NCBI GenBank assembly: GCA_944548615.1
Contig: OX155955.1
Span: forward strand, 4,918,517-4,982,516
Source of the DNA: Micropterix aruncella
Taxonomy: Eukaryota > Arthropoda > Insecta > Lepidoptera > Micropterigidae
Length of the DNA: 64,000 nucleotides
Direction of reading: 5' to 3'
Shown: positions 34,312 through 45,268 of the stretch, piece after piece
Layout: each line of letters begins with the position of its first letter
Position numbering within the stretch: the first letter of the stretch is position 1
Position numbers and translations under genes: made by a program
Notes under the pieces: model-generated
The model's input: only the letters and a program-made list of their open reading frames with translations
What the model was told of the DNA's origin: nothing
Database searches by the model: none

Positions 34312-35746
34312 ATCTTAAGGGTTTTTCAATAATGGCGGGTGGATGTTGACAGTCTGTGCAATAAAACAAGCTGGGTATGATGTATTAACGAAATTCTTTT
34401 TTATTTGAAAGGCGCATGTATGCCATTATGTAGGGGGTGGGGGAGAGAGAGAAAGAGGAGTGGGAAGGAGGGAAGGAAACGGATACGCAAGCATCGCCGG
34501 GTAACATTCTACTAGTAATGTATAAAAAAAGAAAAATAGCTTGTTTTTATTAACATATTTATTTACACTTTATTCTTTTTTTTATACATGTTTGTAATAA
34601 ATAAAAGTCGCGAAAAGGTATTACTTCGTCAAGATTACATTACCCCCACTAAATATACGCCCGTGTTAGGGTGGTCAATAGGAAGTGCTGTGATGTTTGC
34701 TGAGCCTGTGGAGCTTGAATGCTATCCATCTTAGGTCTCATAATAACCAATCGTTAATATTCATCGATATATTAGCTAGATATGCCCTCGCATACAAAAA
34801 AGTTGGCTCCACATTCCCTTTGCTCGTAAATCATGCGACAGAGAGAGAATAAATTGAACAGTATGCGAGAGAATAGCGCGCCGATATTCTGCGCGGCAGC
34901 TGCACGCCGGAAACGGTCGGCTGTCTGCCAGGGGACTGCGACCGAACTACTACTGGTCGGCTTTCAGTAGTGCTTTTGAAGGGGTCATTTTCGAGCGCGA
35001 AAGGCCCATCTAGGGGATCATATATCGATGTTAATATCGCCCTCGCGGGAAGTGCCGTTTGCCTGTCAGTGGCCTTAAGCATATGAACCATAAAAAAATT
35101 GCAATCAAACACTCCTTAGCGACTGGCCTAATTGTGCACGATGCACGCGAAGTTTGGTGAGTCGGTCGTTCGCGTTGCGGTGTCCGCGTCGCTGACTGGG
35201 CGACGAAGCTGCACTCATTCTCCACTCGGCAGGTTGCGGCTCCTCGCCAAAAGTAGGCCAATTACTCGGATCGACGAGGTGCGGCGGATAATACGGATGT
35301 TGCTGAAAGAAAACTCAATTAAGCCATCGGCGCGGCAGGCCACTAACAACTGCTCACAGTGCCATATGCGGAGGGCACCTTAGATTACACGGTGCGCATA
35401 GTGTGCTGATTTTATAAATTGAAAAATCTGTATATCTGTGTCTCTCCTCCTACCTTTTTTTGACTATGTAGATGTGGCCAATAAATTAATTTTTGAACAT
35501 TGCTACAATTATTCATATTAATTCGCACACTACTGTAGCTAGGTATATTCTTTTTCTCTAGTAATTCTTATTGGATAAGATATAAACTTCCAGTTCCACA
35601 AGAGCCACTCCGTAGAGTTCTCACTTTTTCTCCATTCGGTGAGCCACTGTTCCAACTTGACCTTGACTTTGCATAATATATGTATACCCTACATCTTCGG
35701 TCACATGCCCGAATATAGTTAAAAAGCTAAAAAAACAATTAAAAAT
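34312..35746. other. Intronic stretch with GC-rich island 34780-35400
   Basis: 34430-34510 is purine-rich. 34780-35400 is CpG-rich with GAGAGAGAATA and GCGAGAGAATA repeats (GAGA-like), overlapping frames on both strands and no recognisable protein. It may be unique sequence with regulatory potential, by inference only. Confidence 0.35.
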
Positions 35747-36049
35747 TTGGCGGTACACCAAAAGAGAAATGTTCATTTACTTTATCTCTTGTATTGTGTA
35801 CTCTCCCAATCAACATCATCCTTTTTTCTCCACGAGCTTCTCAAACCATTAAATTCCCACAGCCTCGTACTTCATTCAGCCACTGCTAATTTACTTAAAA
35901 TTCCTCGTCATAATATTTATTTTTACTCCTACTTGTTATGTGTCCATGGTGCACGATTCTGGAACGATCTCCCGGCAAATATCCGAAACTCGCCTTTGTT
36001 AGAATCATTCAAGACTTGCCTGAAACAGTACTACTTTTGTAAGAACTAA
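35747..36049 (+). pseudogene. LINE reverse transcriptase C-terminal fragment
   Basis: The 100-codon open stretch ends with HGARFWNDLPANIRNSPLLE followed by SFKTCLKQYYF, the conserved post-RT block of Jockey/CR1-group LINEs. A 3'UTR with AATAAATCTTTATTT follows. The RT core is missing, so this is a 5'-truncated copy on the kuz-sense strand. Confidence 0.85.
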
Positions 36050-36167
36050 CCATTTCTTCCCTTTTTCTCTCCTTCCTCTCGCAATTTCCACCCGCGGGTA
36101 TTCTTAGTTTTAAATATAGTAGTTTGTATCTTATGGTTTATTAAATAAATCTTTATTTCCACAAATC

Positions 36168-36254
36168 GCGCGCGGCGCCATTTAGCGGTAGGTAAAATAT
36201 CGCAAATGTTGTTTGTTTGCAATATTTTACCTACCGCGAAATGGCGTAGCGCGC
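36168..36254. repeat. 39-bp inverted repeat with 9-nt loop
   Basis: Arms 36168-36206 and 36216-36254 pair with four mismatches (GCGGTAGGTAAAATAT against ATATTTTACCTACCGC in the core). It lies directly after the LINE 3' end and may be a tiny foldback element or MITE. Confidence 0.92.
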
Positions 36255-36519
36255 TCAACGCTTTTTATGCTTATTTAAAAAAAACGAAAAAAAAAGCTTT
36301 TAAAAAAATATATAAGTTGCGTAATTGCTGTATATTACAATTTAAACATTAAATGAAATATATTACTAAATTACTTAATCCACAGCAAGAAACTAATCTC
36401 AGTATGATGTTTAGTTTTCGTGGTCGCCTAACTAAGCTAAGCGTGTGCTTGTTCGGACATTCTATGAACTTGGAGTTACATTAAATAGTGTGTAAATACT
36501 TTAAAATAATCTCAGGTTA

Positions 36520-37230
36520 AGAGCAATTTTATTTATTACATAGTTAAAAATTAATAAAAAGAATATTACAGCAATGAAAAATTCAACATCACCAAAAAGG
36601 GTAAAAAAATGCATAAAAAAGGCAGGTCAAAATATTCACAAGTATAAAATAGTTATAAAATATTTACGATGTCAAAAATGTATAATAAATAATAAATATT
36701 TACATATTTACAATAATAATAAAGGATAAAAATAACGAAAAATCATTTTTAAATAATAAATTTAGGAAAAAGTAAGATATAAAAATTCAAAAACACAAAT
36801 AAAAAGTTTAATTATAAAAATTTAAAACAGGTAAATTAATCAAAAACAAGATAGTCATTTCAAATAATCATAATCAAATAATAATAATTTATGCATGTGT
36901 AAAAAACAAATTACATCAGTTATTTAAATTACGACCAGGTAAAATAATAATTACCGTCATAGTTATAAGGTAGTCATAATCACAATCAATTAATCAGTGA
37001 TAAAATAGTTATAATCAAAAATTTTAAACAATAAGTTTTATTAATTATTTCAGTTAAGAGCAGTCAAAATAAGCATAATCGTCATAAAATAATCATAAAA
37101 CATTAGGTTATTTTTGAGCTTGTCACTTTAATATTAAAATAATTCAGATTGTAAGAAAAATCGAATGTCTTTTGACAATAATAGTTCCACCAAAGTGACT
37201 AGCTGGTTTACTTTGCTGGTGCTATTCGGT
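36520..37230 (-). pseudogene. LINE 3' end with A-rich 3'UTR
   Basis: On the minus strand 37130-37230 gives QKTFDFSYNLNYFN, a C-terminal LINE pattern, followed by a long A+T-rich 3'UTR made of ATAATAGTCATAATC-like phrases ending at a TTTATTTATTA tail near 36527. Confidence 0.55.
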
Positions 37231-38135
37231 GGAGCTCATAGATTCGTAGAAAAAAATATAAAATATATTGTACCTCTTGACGTTCAGCATGAAGGTAATG
37301 TATTTACATTGAATTTAAAAAATCTTCTTTGTTTTCTTGCGATCCACCTCCTTTTGATGAGATGTACATAAATAACGTTGTCTTCAATAGATTCTGATTA
37401 ACATTGTTGTAATAATCGATTTTAACACATGCGTGTGTACGCAATATCGGCGATAATCGAGGGTCGGGTTGCCAAGGTGGAGGCCAAGTTTGTGTAAAGT
37501 AGTTTACTTAGGGTTCGAGCTGAAATATATGTTAACTTACCTATGTTTTATTAAGCTGACGCCGCCGTATCGGCGAGGATGCGGTGATTTACCATGCTTA
37601 AAGGCGGTTATTTGACTTGTCTTGTCTCATCTTAGTTTAACAGGTCGTAATTTATCTCACATTGACGAAAATGTTTGTTTTGAAAGGGTTACCGTGATGG
37701 AAGTCTGATACAAACTAAATGTTTAAATAGGATATTTCAGTCACCGGTCGTTCTTTCAAGGGTGGCTGTGATGTATATTTATCTCTAACTTAAATAGCTA
37801 AGATATCTTGTAGTTTTGAATGCCATTTCGCCGATTTATAAATGTTTGCCCGGGCTAAGTTGGTAGACACGCACACACAGTATACACAAAGTACAGAAAA
37901 TACGAGTGTATACAAGCTTTTCACTGTTTACATACAGAAAAACAATAAGAGGTTCTTTAAGTACATTAGATTCTTAAAGTAGATTTATTTTATTTATTGA
38001 AATAATGCAAACATTAGAGTATACAACATGAGATACAATATACAGAAAAACAATAAGGGGTTCTTTAAGTAGATTAGATTCTTAAAGTAGATTTATTTGA
38101 TTTATGGTAGTAATGCAAATATTAGAGTATACAAT
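37231..38135. other. Intronic stretch, no gene seen
   Basis: Contains a direct repeat (ACAGAAAAACAATAAGRGGT.. TTCTTAAAGTAGATTTATTT) at 37935-37992 and 38041-38097. Otherwise unassigned. Confidence 0.55.
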
Positions 38136-38454
38136 GGGCCCGATTGCGTTTCTACGTGAACTTATATTGGACGTTAGTTCAACCGAACGAGACAGAGCAA
38201 GACGTTAGAGTGAAATATGAAATGAACGATCGTCGTTTTCCCGCACCAAAACTACCTGTCGAACTTATATACTTTCGAATAAATTTGAACACATTTCGTG
38301 CGGTAGATTTAGCTCCTTTATCTTTGGTGGGTAGTTTTAATGCGGAACAATGACAACCGTTCATTACACATTTCGTTCTTAACGTATTGCTCTGTCTCGT
38401 TCACACGCACTATTTTCCCATTTTATTAGTTCACGAAGAAACGCAATCGGGCCC
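38136..38454. mobile_element. Foldback MITE, copy 2 (319 bp)
   Basis: The ends GGGCCCGATTGCGTTTCTAC and, reverse-complemented, GGGCCCGATTGCGTTTCTTC start inverted repeats that extend about 140 bp into both arms (GAACGAGACAGAGCAAGACG / GAACGAGACAGAGCAATACG). AAT on both flanks. Same family as 15354-15644. Confidence 0.9.
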
Positions 38455-38529
38455 AATATGAGTATACAAATATACAATATGAGAGTATTGTACAGCAAAT
38501 AAGAGAGTATACAATATCAAAACTTAGTT

Positions 38530-38660
38530 ACTAGGCACAATAATATATTTTTAACATTGTGTCAAAACCAGAAAATGAATACATCGCATAGTTCAGTGGC
38601 AATGTCACCTAATTAGGCTGGGACCTGTTTGAAGATAAACATTAATTGTGTATGTGATTT
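38530..38660 (-). repeat. LINE 3'UTR remnant
   Basis: CACCTAATTAGGCTGGGACCTG resembles the CCTAACTAGGCAGAGCCTG 3'UTR motif of the intact LINE. Weak. Confidence 0.4.
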
Positions 38661-39137
38661 TCATCATCTTAAGAGGGTGCTGCACGAAATTTCTCAAATT
38701 AGGGTCTAGAGTTTTAGTTATTCCGCTAAAACTACGCTAATAAAAGCAGTGACAAAAAACACTCGTTTTTATCAATAAGTCATTTATAAGGTGAGATAAT
38801 AAATTTGGCAATAGTTCGCGTAGTTTTTTATAAAAACACCCGAGTAAATATACAAAAATGGGCGCGGGGTTTTAGTCCTCACTGGGAAAATAATAAATAT
38901 TTTGAATTACAAATTATTGTAACAGAAAGTTAAATGACATCTTCACTATAAAATATTTAAATTTCAATTATTGTAATAGGATTTTATGCAATAAATCCCA
39001 GAAAATCAGGTATCAGATTCTCCATACATTTTTTGTATGGGCTAGCCGCGTTAATAAATACACAGGCGCGCTATGAAATAGATTCACTTCCCTGCTGCTA
39101 TTGAAAGTGAGAGCACGTCGCTTTGTGTTAGCTCTTA

Positions 39138-39388
39138 TCAGTTCGCGCTCACGTAATATTTTATTCTTCTACACCGCAGTACCGCGTCGTCACGCGTCGT
39201 CACTAAAAAGCAAACAGCAGTAAGTATTTTCTTTTTTATTTGTTTTTTTTAATGGATGTTTATGGCATCTTTGTTATAACTTATTATAATACTCTACATG
39301 TATTTTAGTTAATGGGGAAGCGCAAGAAAACATATTTCGTGAAAACACGAAAAGGAAAAGCAAAGATAAAGAAACTATTGACAAAAAG
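39138..39388 (+). promoter_or_regulatory. Candidate TSS and 5' end of a small nested gene
   Basis: A TCAGT arthropod initiator-like motif (39138-39142) is followed by about 80 bases to GCA/GTAAGT (39219/39220), an 89-base intron ending TTTTAG, and a segment 39309-39388 that opens TTAATGGGG and closes AAG/GTTAGT. The ATG at 39312 starts a very basic frame (MGKRKKTYFVKTRKGKAKIK at the start). Promoter, two donors and one acceptor fall in the right order. No downstream exon was identified, and a minisatellite starts at 39494. It could equally be a transposon-derived promoter. Inference. Confidence 0.35.
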
Positions 39389-39493
39389 GTTAGTTTCATA
39401 TTCTAAACTATTTTGGTTTTGGTAGATTCAGTACATTCAGTACATATTTTTCTAAGGTTGCGACACGTCATATAAACCAGAAAAAGCACGGGA

Positions 39494-40020
39494 ATTTTAA
39501 AATCAAATATTCTTTGAAAATATTCAAAACTATAGAATATTTATAAATATTTTGAAACCATAGAAAATAAAATAATTTTAAAATCAAATAGTGTTTGAAA
39601 ATATTCAAAACTATAGAATTTTTATAAATATTTTGAAACCATAGAAAATAAAATAATTTTGAAATCAAATAGTGTTTGAAAATATTCAAAACTATAGAAT
39701 ACTTAGAAATATTTTGAAACTATAGAAAAATAAAATAATTTGAAAATCATTTTAAAATCAAATAGTCTTTTAAAATATTCAAAACTATAAGTAGAATACT
39801 TAGAAATATTTTGAAACCATAGAAAAATAAAATAATTCGAAAATCATTTTAAAATCAAATAGTCTTTGAAAATATTCAAAACTATAGAATACTTTGAAAT
39901 ATTTTGAAACCATAGAAAAATAAAATAATTTGAAAATCATTTTAAAATCAAATAGTCTTTGAAAATATGCAATATCATAGATATTCAATAGTATAGAAAG
40001 AGTTTTAAAAATTTTGAAAA
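39494..40020. repeat. A+T-rich minisatellite, 81-98-bp units
   Basis: TTTTAAAATCAAATAGTSTT..TGAAAATATTCAAAACTATAG..ATATTTTGAAACCATAG recurs about six times. The first three units are 81 bp. Later ones are enlarged by a GAAAATCATTTTAAAATC insertion. On the minus strand the 81-bp units translate as a 27-residue repeat, a by-product of period length divisible by three. Confidence 0.93.
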
Positions 40021-40169
40021 TTTTGAAACTTGAGATTTTTTATTTTTCTTTTATTTTAACTTCATCTCATACATTGTTCACCTTGATCGATCAGTAGAAA
40101 ATTTACATCTCATCATTGCGTCACATCACAATAATAACAATTTTCAATCACGTTAATTTTCAATCGCTA

Positions 40170-40520
40170 CGTTACATTATTTAAAATATTAAATTTAAAA
40201 TTATCATAGAGTTCGGAAGACCACCACGGGGCCGCGAAACCACCGCGGGGTTTTTTCCGCCCTACTACGGCATCACAGGAAGAATCGATGGCCGCATTAA
40301 GTGCGACACACAAGTCCTCTGCGGTACTACTGGAAGGCGATGGAAAGGCCCCAAGATTCTCGCAGAGGACTTCACCAAACCGGTCCCAGTTAATGTCGCC
40401 GGTTCGGTATCGCCACTCGGATTGTGGCGTGGGGGGAACGCGACGGCCGATGCCAAATGTCACCAGTCTGCGGTCCGAAGAAGAAAGGTTCTCGTGAACT
40501 TTCCAATTGTTCATCCAACG
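40170..40520 (-). pseudogene. LINE endonuclease/linker fragment (R1-like)
   Basis: On the minus strand WKVHENLSSSDRRLVTFGIG resembles the SDH-containing end of a LINE endonuclease, followed by a linker with FAAPWWSSELYD typical of R1/Jockey elements before the RT. Catalytic H of SDH is R here. No RT follows, so it is an internal fragment. Confidence 0.7.
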
Positions 40521-40930
40521 GGTGAATCCCGGGGAGCACAGAGTGAAATCCTCAAAACTGCTCTTCGAGACTGTTTAAAAGTGGCATTCATTAATTTATT
40601 TCTTTATTAATTTTTATTACATATTTGAAGTTGTTCAAAAATATATAATCAAATTAAGCCGCGAAATCTATCTGTACTTTCTTTCCGTCGGAAGTAGTTT
40701 ATTTATAAAGGTAACTGCTTTTTGAAATAATTAAAATTTTGGTGTAGCTATTTATACCTATAATAATTACTGTTTTTTATCCTTCTCGACATACATTTTA
40801 TCCTCGTACTGATGAGAATAACAATGTTATAATTGTTTTAAGCATTATCCATTTTTATTTCTTTACTCAGAATCATAAAGTATCTGCTATCCTGATAGTG
40901 GAAGCGGTTCGTCTCATATTTTGAAAGAAT

Positions 40931-41873
40931 ACTGTAAATTGTGATAAAAGCAAATCCTTCTGCACACGTGTGTTCATTAGACCAAAATAGTCTATTTGAC
41001 CTGCCGCTCCGACATATTTAGCCCAGTGGACTCGAAATGGCGGCAATTTTCCAAGATGGCCGCTAATAAACCAAAATGATTATTCTCGTGCTGATTTTAA
41101 AGACCCATGGGTCTTTTTCGGTTATTTTGGCGTCGTACATTTCAAATATGATGCTGAAAATATAAACATAAATATGTACAATCATTTATATATAGTGTAG
41201 TATAGTGTAGTATAAAACGTCCACGGTACATTTATTTTGATCAGTTCTGATGATGATACCAAGTACAAAAATATGGACGTTTAAGTTTTCTGGCCAAATG
41301 TACAAATATGTTCAAATCGGTTCAAAATACGTTTAAAGGTTGTTCAAAACACATGTAGTGGTCATAATTGAGCAAGCGACTACAAATTCGAAGTCAAAGA
41401 CCCATTCACATATTCTATATATATAGTTCAAATTTTCCTTGTTTTCTGGGTAGCAAATTTCAGAAATTACTTACAGCATACACAAAATTATTCTCTCGTT
41501 TGACTTTTTTGACAGTTTTGACTTTAGATTCGTCTTTTCCAATGTGCAAGTACCTACTCGAAAAAGACGCGTATAACATAACGGTAACGTAAAAGTAAAT
41601 TCTCGTTAAAATGTTTATAATCCTGTTCAAAATTAACTAAAGTTATTTTTATTGCCATATTTGAAATATACGACCCCAAAATAGCCGAAAAGGCTCATGG
41701 GTCATTAAAATCAGCATGAGAAAAATTATTTTGGTTTTTTAGCGACCATCTTGAAAAACCGCCGCTATTTTGAGTCCGCTGGGCCAAATAATGTCGGAAC
41801 GGCGGGTCAAATCGACCATTTTGGTCTAATAAATACGTGTGCAAAAGAATTTGCTTTTATCACAATTTGCAGT
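40931..41873. mobile_element. Foldback DNA element with ~220-bp inverted repeats
   Basis: Left arm 40931-41165 and right arm 41655-41873 are diverged inverted copies: ACTGTAAATTGTGATAAAAG against reverse-complemented ACTGCAAATTGTGATAAAAG at the tips, with matching TCCGACAT, CCCATGGGTC/CTCATGGGTC and AAAATAACC/CAAAATAGCC blocks further in. The centre is non-coding. No clear target duplication was seen. Confidence 0.88.
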
Positions 41874-41916
41874 TTTTGTTATTTGAAATTTGCTATGAGC
41901 AATAAAATTATATAAT

Positions 41917-41980
41917 GTAGGTTACTTCGCTTTGGCGGGTGACCGTCTGTAGGTTACTTCGCTTTGGCGGGTGACGTTCA
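41917..41980 (+). repeat. Two 32-bp tandem units
   Basis: GTAGGTTACTTCGCTTTGGC.. GGGTGAC is repeated head to tail. No gene was seen between 41981 and 43030. A second small tandem (TTACGACGCAGACACGAG twice) lies near 42959-43003. Confidence 0.93.
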
Positions 41981-43032
41981 GCGTTATCAATGTATTCGAT
42001 TTACTCACACGTGCGTGGCCGCTGCCAGCAAGCGTAAATTACCTACATTTGTGTAACGGCATAGGCTCGGGGCCCTTTTAAAATGAACAATAAATCAGAC
42101 CGACAAGCACATTGATGTCGTCTTACTAAAGTTCGAAAAAGCTTCATCAATATTTTTGCTTTACAATAAAGCCCCAACACAAATCAGAAGCCTATAATCA
42201 ATTATAAGATAGATATTTAAGCCACAATCTTAAGATTTTTATTCCTTTTACGTCACAAAACTTAAAATGTGGATTTCCAGTCAACATTTTGAAACAAAGA
42301 CCCTAAAAAAGATCTGTTTGTCTGTTTGTTCGTGATAAACTTAAGAACCGCTGGACGAATTTCTATGCGGTTTGCACTATTCGTTAGAGCGTACTTCGAG
42401 TAAAGTGTATGTTTAATACCATTAGTAGGTATATCTAAAAGTGGATGGAAACTGCCGAGCGCGCGGATTTTGGGCATTCTATCCAAATCTTAGACCGCTA
42501 TAAACTCAAAAACCGTTTGATAGATTTTAATATTTCAATGTGATAAGTCGATATCGTTGAGTCGGCTAGTGCATATTTCAACAAGTTACGTTTGATATTT
42601 TCCGAGATATCAGCAAAATCCACGATTTCTTAAAAAAAACATAAAATAAAAATGATTTTCATAGCGATCTATTCATTTTTGACAAAAATGCTTCTTTTTA
42701 ATAGCCGTGGCACCTAATAAAGATAGAATATATCATTTAACTTTTGCAATTTGTATCATTGGCTGAGTAATTATTAGCGTTGAAAGCCTGTGCGGCAAAG
42801 CGGTGCGAGAAAAGGCGTGACGATTGAGCGTATGAAAAAATGTTTGAAACTAAATTTATCGCAAATTTTATGCTCTGAATTTTTTTTATAGATGTTAACA
42901 TCATTGGAGCTATAAAAACCTAGATAAAAGCGAAAAACCGTATTTTGTGACCTTTGACCTTACGACGCAGACACGAGATAACTTACGACGCAGACACGAG
43001 TTTTATGATACTTTTGAGACAACGTTTACAAC

Positions 43033-43188
43033 GCCAAAATAAAGGTGTATACGAGTTTACAGCTTATTATCTCTCATTCCGAGGTTGACCCCTTATTTTT
43101 GCTAAGGTTGACCCCTTAGCAAAAATAAGGGGTCAACCTCGGAATGAGAGATAATAAGCTGTAAACTCGTATACACCTTTATTTTGGC
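43033..43188. repeat. Perfect 75-bp inverted repeat with 6-nt spacer
   Basis: Arms 43033-43107 and 43114-43188 are exact reverse complements (outer tip GCCAAAATAAAGGTGTATAC, inner tip TTTTTGCTAAGG), spaced by TTGACC. No mismatch was found when read base by base. The right arm continues into LINE coding sequence. Confidence 0.96.
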
Positions 43189-43645
43189 ATGACACCAGGA
43201 ATAAAACCCTGTATCTCCAACCGTTCGTAGCACGTACTGCCAAGTTCCAGGCGACTAGTCGATACTTAGGCCTCAAACTTTTCAATAAATTGCCCGAAAG
43301 ATTAAAAGCAATTAAAAACATCGATATTTTCAAGAGATCCATCCGAGTCTATCTGCTTAAAATCAACATGTATGCCCATAACGACTTCTTAAAATATTTT
43401 GAAAATACATAGCATCGTATCTACCCATTTAATCTAATAGGTACATATTATTTACCGTTAATTGTTTTGTTGTAAACTGTTATCATATATTCTATGTTTT
43501 TGTAAATTGGTAAGTTTAAAGCTATATATTGTATATCATCTCTTGTCTAAATTGAGTAACTAGTTTAAGATTAATTACTGTCATTCCTACACAATTGTAT
43601 GGTTGTATTGGAAATAAATACCTTTTACTTTTACTTTACTTTACT
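43114..43645 (+). pseudogene. 5'-truncated LINE copy with inverted 5' end
   Basis: Reads TRNKTLYLQPFVARTAKFQA then YLGLKLFNKLPERLKAIKNI, the conserved LINE C-terminal block, to a stop at 43410-43412. A 3'UTR follows, with AATAAATACC and a (TTTAC)n tail (43623-43645). The 5' end is the palindrome at 43033-43188, so the truncated end appears duplicated in inverted orientation. Confidence 0.85.
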
Positions 43646-44269
43646 TATATAATCAATACTTCAACCTCGATCAATAATTAATGCCTCCAGATGTGTATTC
43701 GGCTTATCTTCTTAGAAGCACTTCTAAATAGGGTGGCTAGGGTGAATATTTCAATCATTCATCTAAGTTTCGAGTCGAGCATTAGACGTGTAATTAAGGC
43801 TTTATTTTCCTGTAATGGAATCGTGACGTCATTTTTAGAAAATTCAAAAATTAATTTATATCGTTTAGTTTGTATGAAACGGATCACCGTGCGTCGTTGT
43901 TTTAAATGCTCGTACCGTCCCTGGTTGCAGTTGCAATCGAATCTCGCAAGTTCAGTAGAGTAGCGCGTCGGCAGTTTGCGGAAAATCGCCCGCCACGAAA
44001 TTGGGTTGAAAGGTTAAGTGTTCCGCCGAGAGACAGGGACGGGGCGTTGCGATCTCCTCGATTTATTGGACCGAGCTGCAAGAGTGCACTGATTGGACGT
44101 GGCGTTAGGGATTTCTCAACAAAATGGCCGATCCTGTTACCAGGTTACTGATGCATTATCTCACTTGTGCACCCGCGACCCCTCACACTTGACCCAAATA
44201 CCTTGCAAGGTTGCGACTCGAGGCCTGTGCTGCCGTCTTATTCGCAATCGCCCCTTGACCACAGTGTAC

Positions 44270-44545
44270 CAAACAGTAGCGTCTCTTAGAACATAATTAA
44301 AAACGAAACGAGCTACGTCACGAGTCCAAGGACTCGCATATGGCCGCCACATGTCTACTACTCCTCCAAAGCAGATGTTCAAACGTTTTGAGATATTCGC
44401 CGACCTTCGCACGCGCGTAACGCTAACCAAAGGCGTTGGACGAGACGTACCCTTCTGCTCCATTCCCTCGTACCCTATCCCCGCAATCCCCTGTCGCTTG
44501 AGAGTGCGTCTACTGTTCTCTCGGTATACTCGGTATAATGAGCCA
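44270..44545 (+). repeat. GC-rich dispersed repeat U, copy 2
   Basis: Aligns in order with 24395-24670 (CAGTAGCGTCTCTTAGAACA, ACGTCACGAGTCCAAGGACT, AAAGCAGATGTTCAAACG, GCTTGAGAGTGCGTCTACTG). The preceding region 43690-44260 has GC-rich blocks with no supported gene. Confidence 0.7.
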
Positions 44546-44682
44546 TAGCGAACGGGGTACCCTTTGTACCCTTAACCGAACTTTGTACCGATCTTTGTAC
44601 CCTTAACCGAAGAATAAAATATTTTTTAAAACATTTTTTTCCGAAATAATTTTGCACGTTACACTAAGGTTCGTGGCATGAC

Positions 44683-44895
44683 AGGAACCGGTGGCATAGT
44701 GGTTAGGTCGCCTGTTCTTACATTGTAAAGTTCCGGGTTCGATTCCTGGCTGAGGCACCATGTTCTGTTGGGATAAATTTAACGGAATTGCATTTCAATT
44801 CTGTTGATCGAATGCCATAATAAGACACACACTTACACACATGTATTAGTGAGAGTAGTGTAAGAGAGAGTAGAAACAAACCAACATTAGGTGAT
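44683..44895 (+). mobile_element. tRNA-derived SINE, copy 2
   Basis: Box A-like GTGGCATAGTGGTTAGGTCG and box B GGGTTCGATTCC are followed by ATTGCATTTCAATTCTG, ATCGAATGCCATAATAAGAC and a 3' end AGAAACAAACC. Same family as 6121-6390, better preserved in the head. Confidence 0.87.
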
Positions 44896-45268
44896 TTTTT
44901 TCTTGCGAATTACTCTACTCAACAACCTGAGTTGAAAGCATAGTATTAAGTATATTTTTTGATGGAAGGAAGGTTTTGTTTTACTTAATCAGAAATGCTC
45001 TAAAATTGTTATAATTCAAATATTTAGAAATAAAAATAAATAGGACATCTCGCGACTAGGTATATTTTCAAAAGTCATCGAAAAAGCAACAACGCTCTTT
45101 GCGTTCTCTGCGTATGGTAGGTATCTATAGATTTACAAAGTTATCAGCGGACACGGACAAAGACCACGCATGAAAAACCAAAAAAGGGGAAAAGACAACT
45201 GATTAACTAAGATTTATGGGTTTTCGTTAAGTAACAATAATTTTATTTTATGTTTCTTTATTCCTCAG

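Larger units (their letters stand above)
10159..45268 (+). other. kuz: kuz intron 2 (35.1 kb, repeat-filled)
   Basis: Bounded by GTGAGT and TTTATTCCTCAG, this intron holds many transposable elements (listed separately) plus several GC-rich islands. No additional kuz exon was recognised in it. Neighbouring exons splice in frame without one. Confidence 0.88.

Noticed and set aside
39468..39988. Repeat protein with 27-residue units on the minus strand
   Set aside because: It is a by-product of an 81-bp A+T-rich minisatellite. The later units change length and the composition is F/I/Y/K only.
44683..44760. A tRNA gene with A and B boxes
   Set aside because: It continues into a body and ACAAAC tail shared with other copies, so it is a SINE head.
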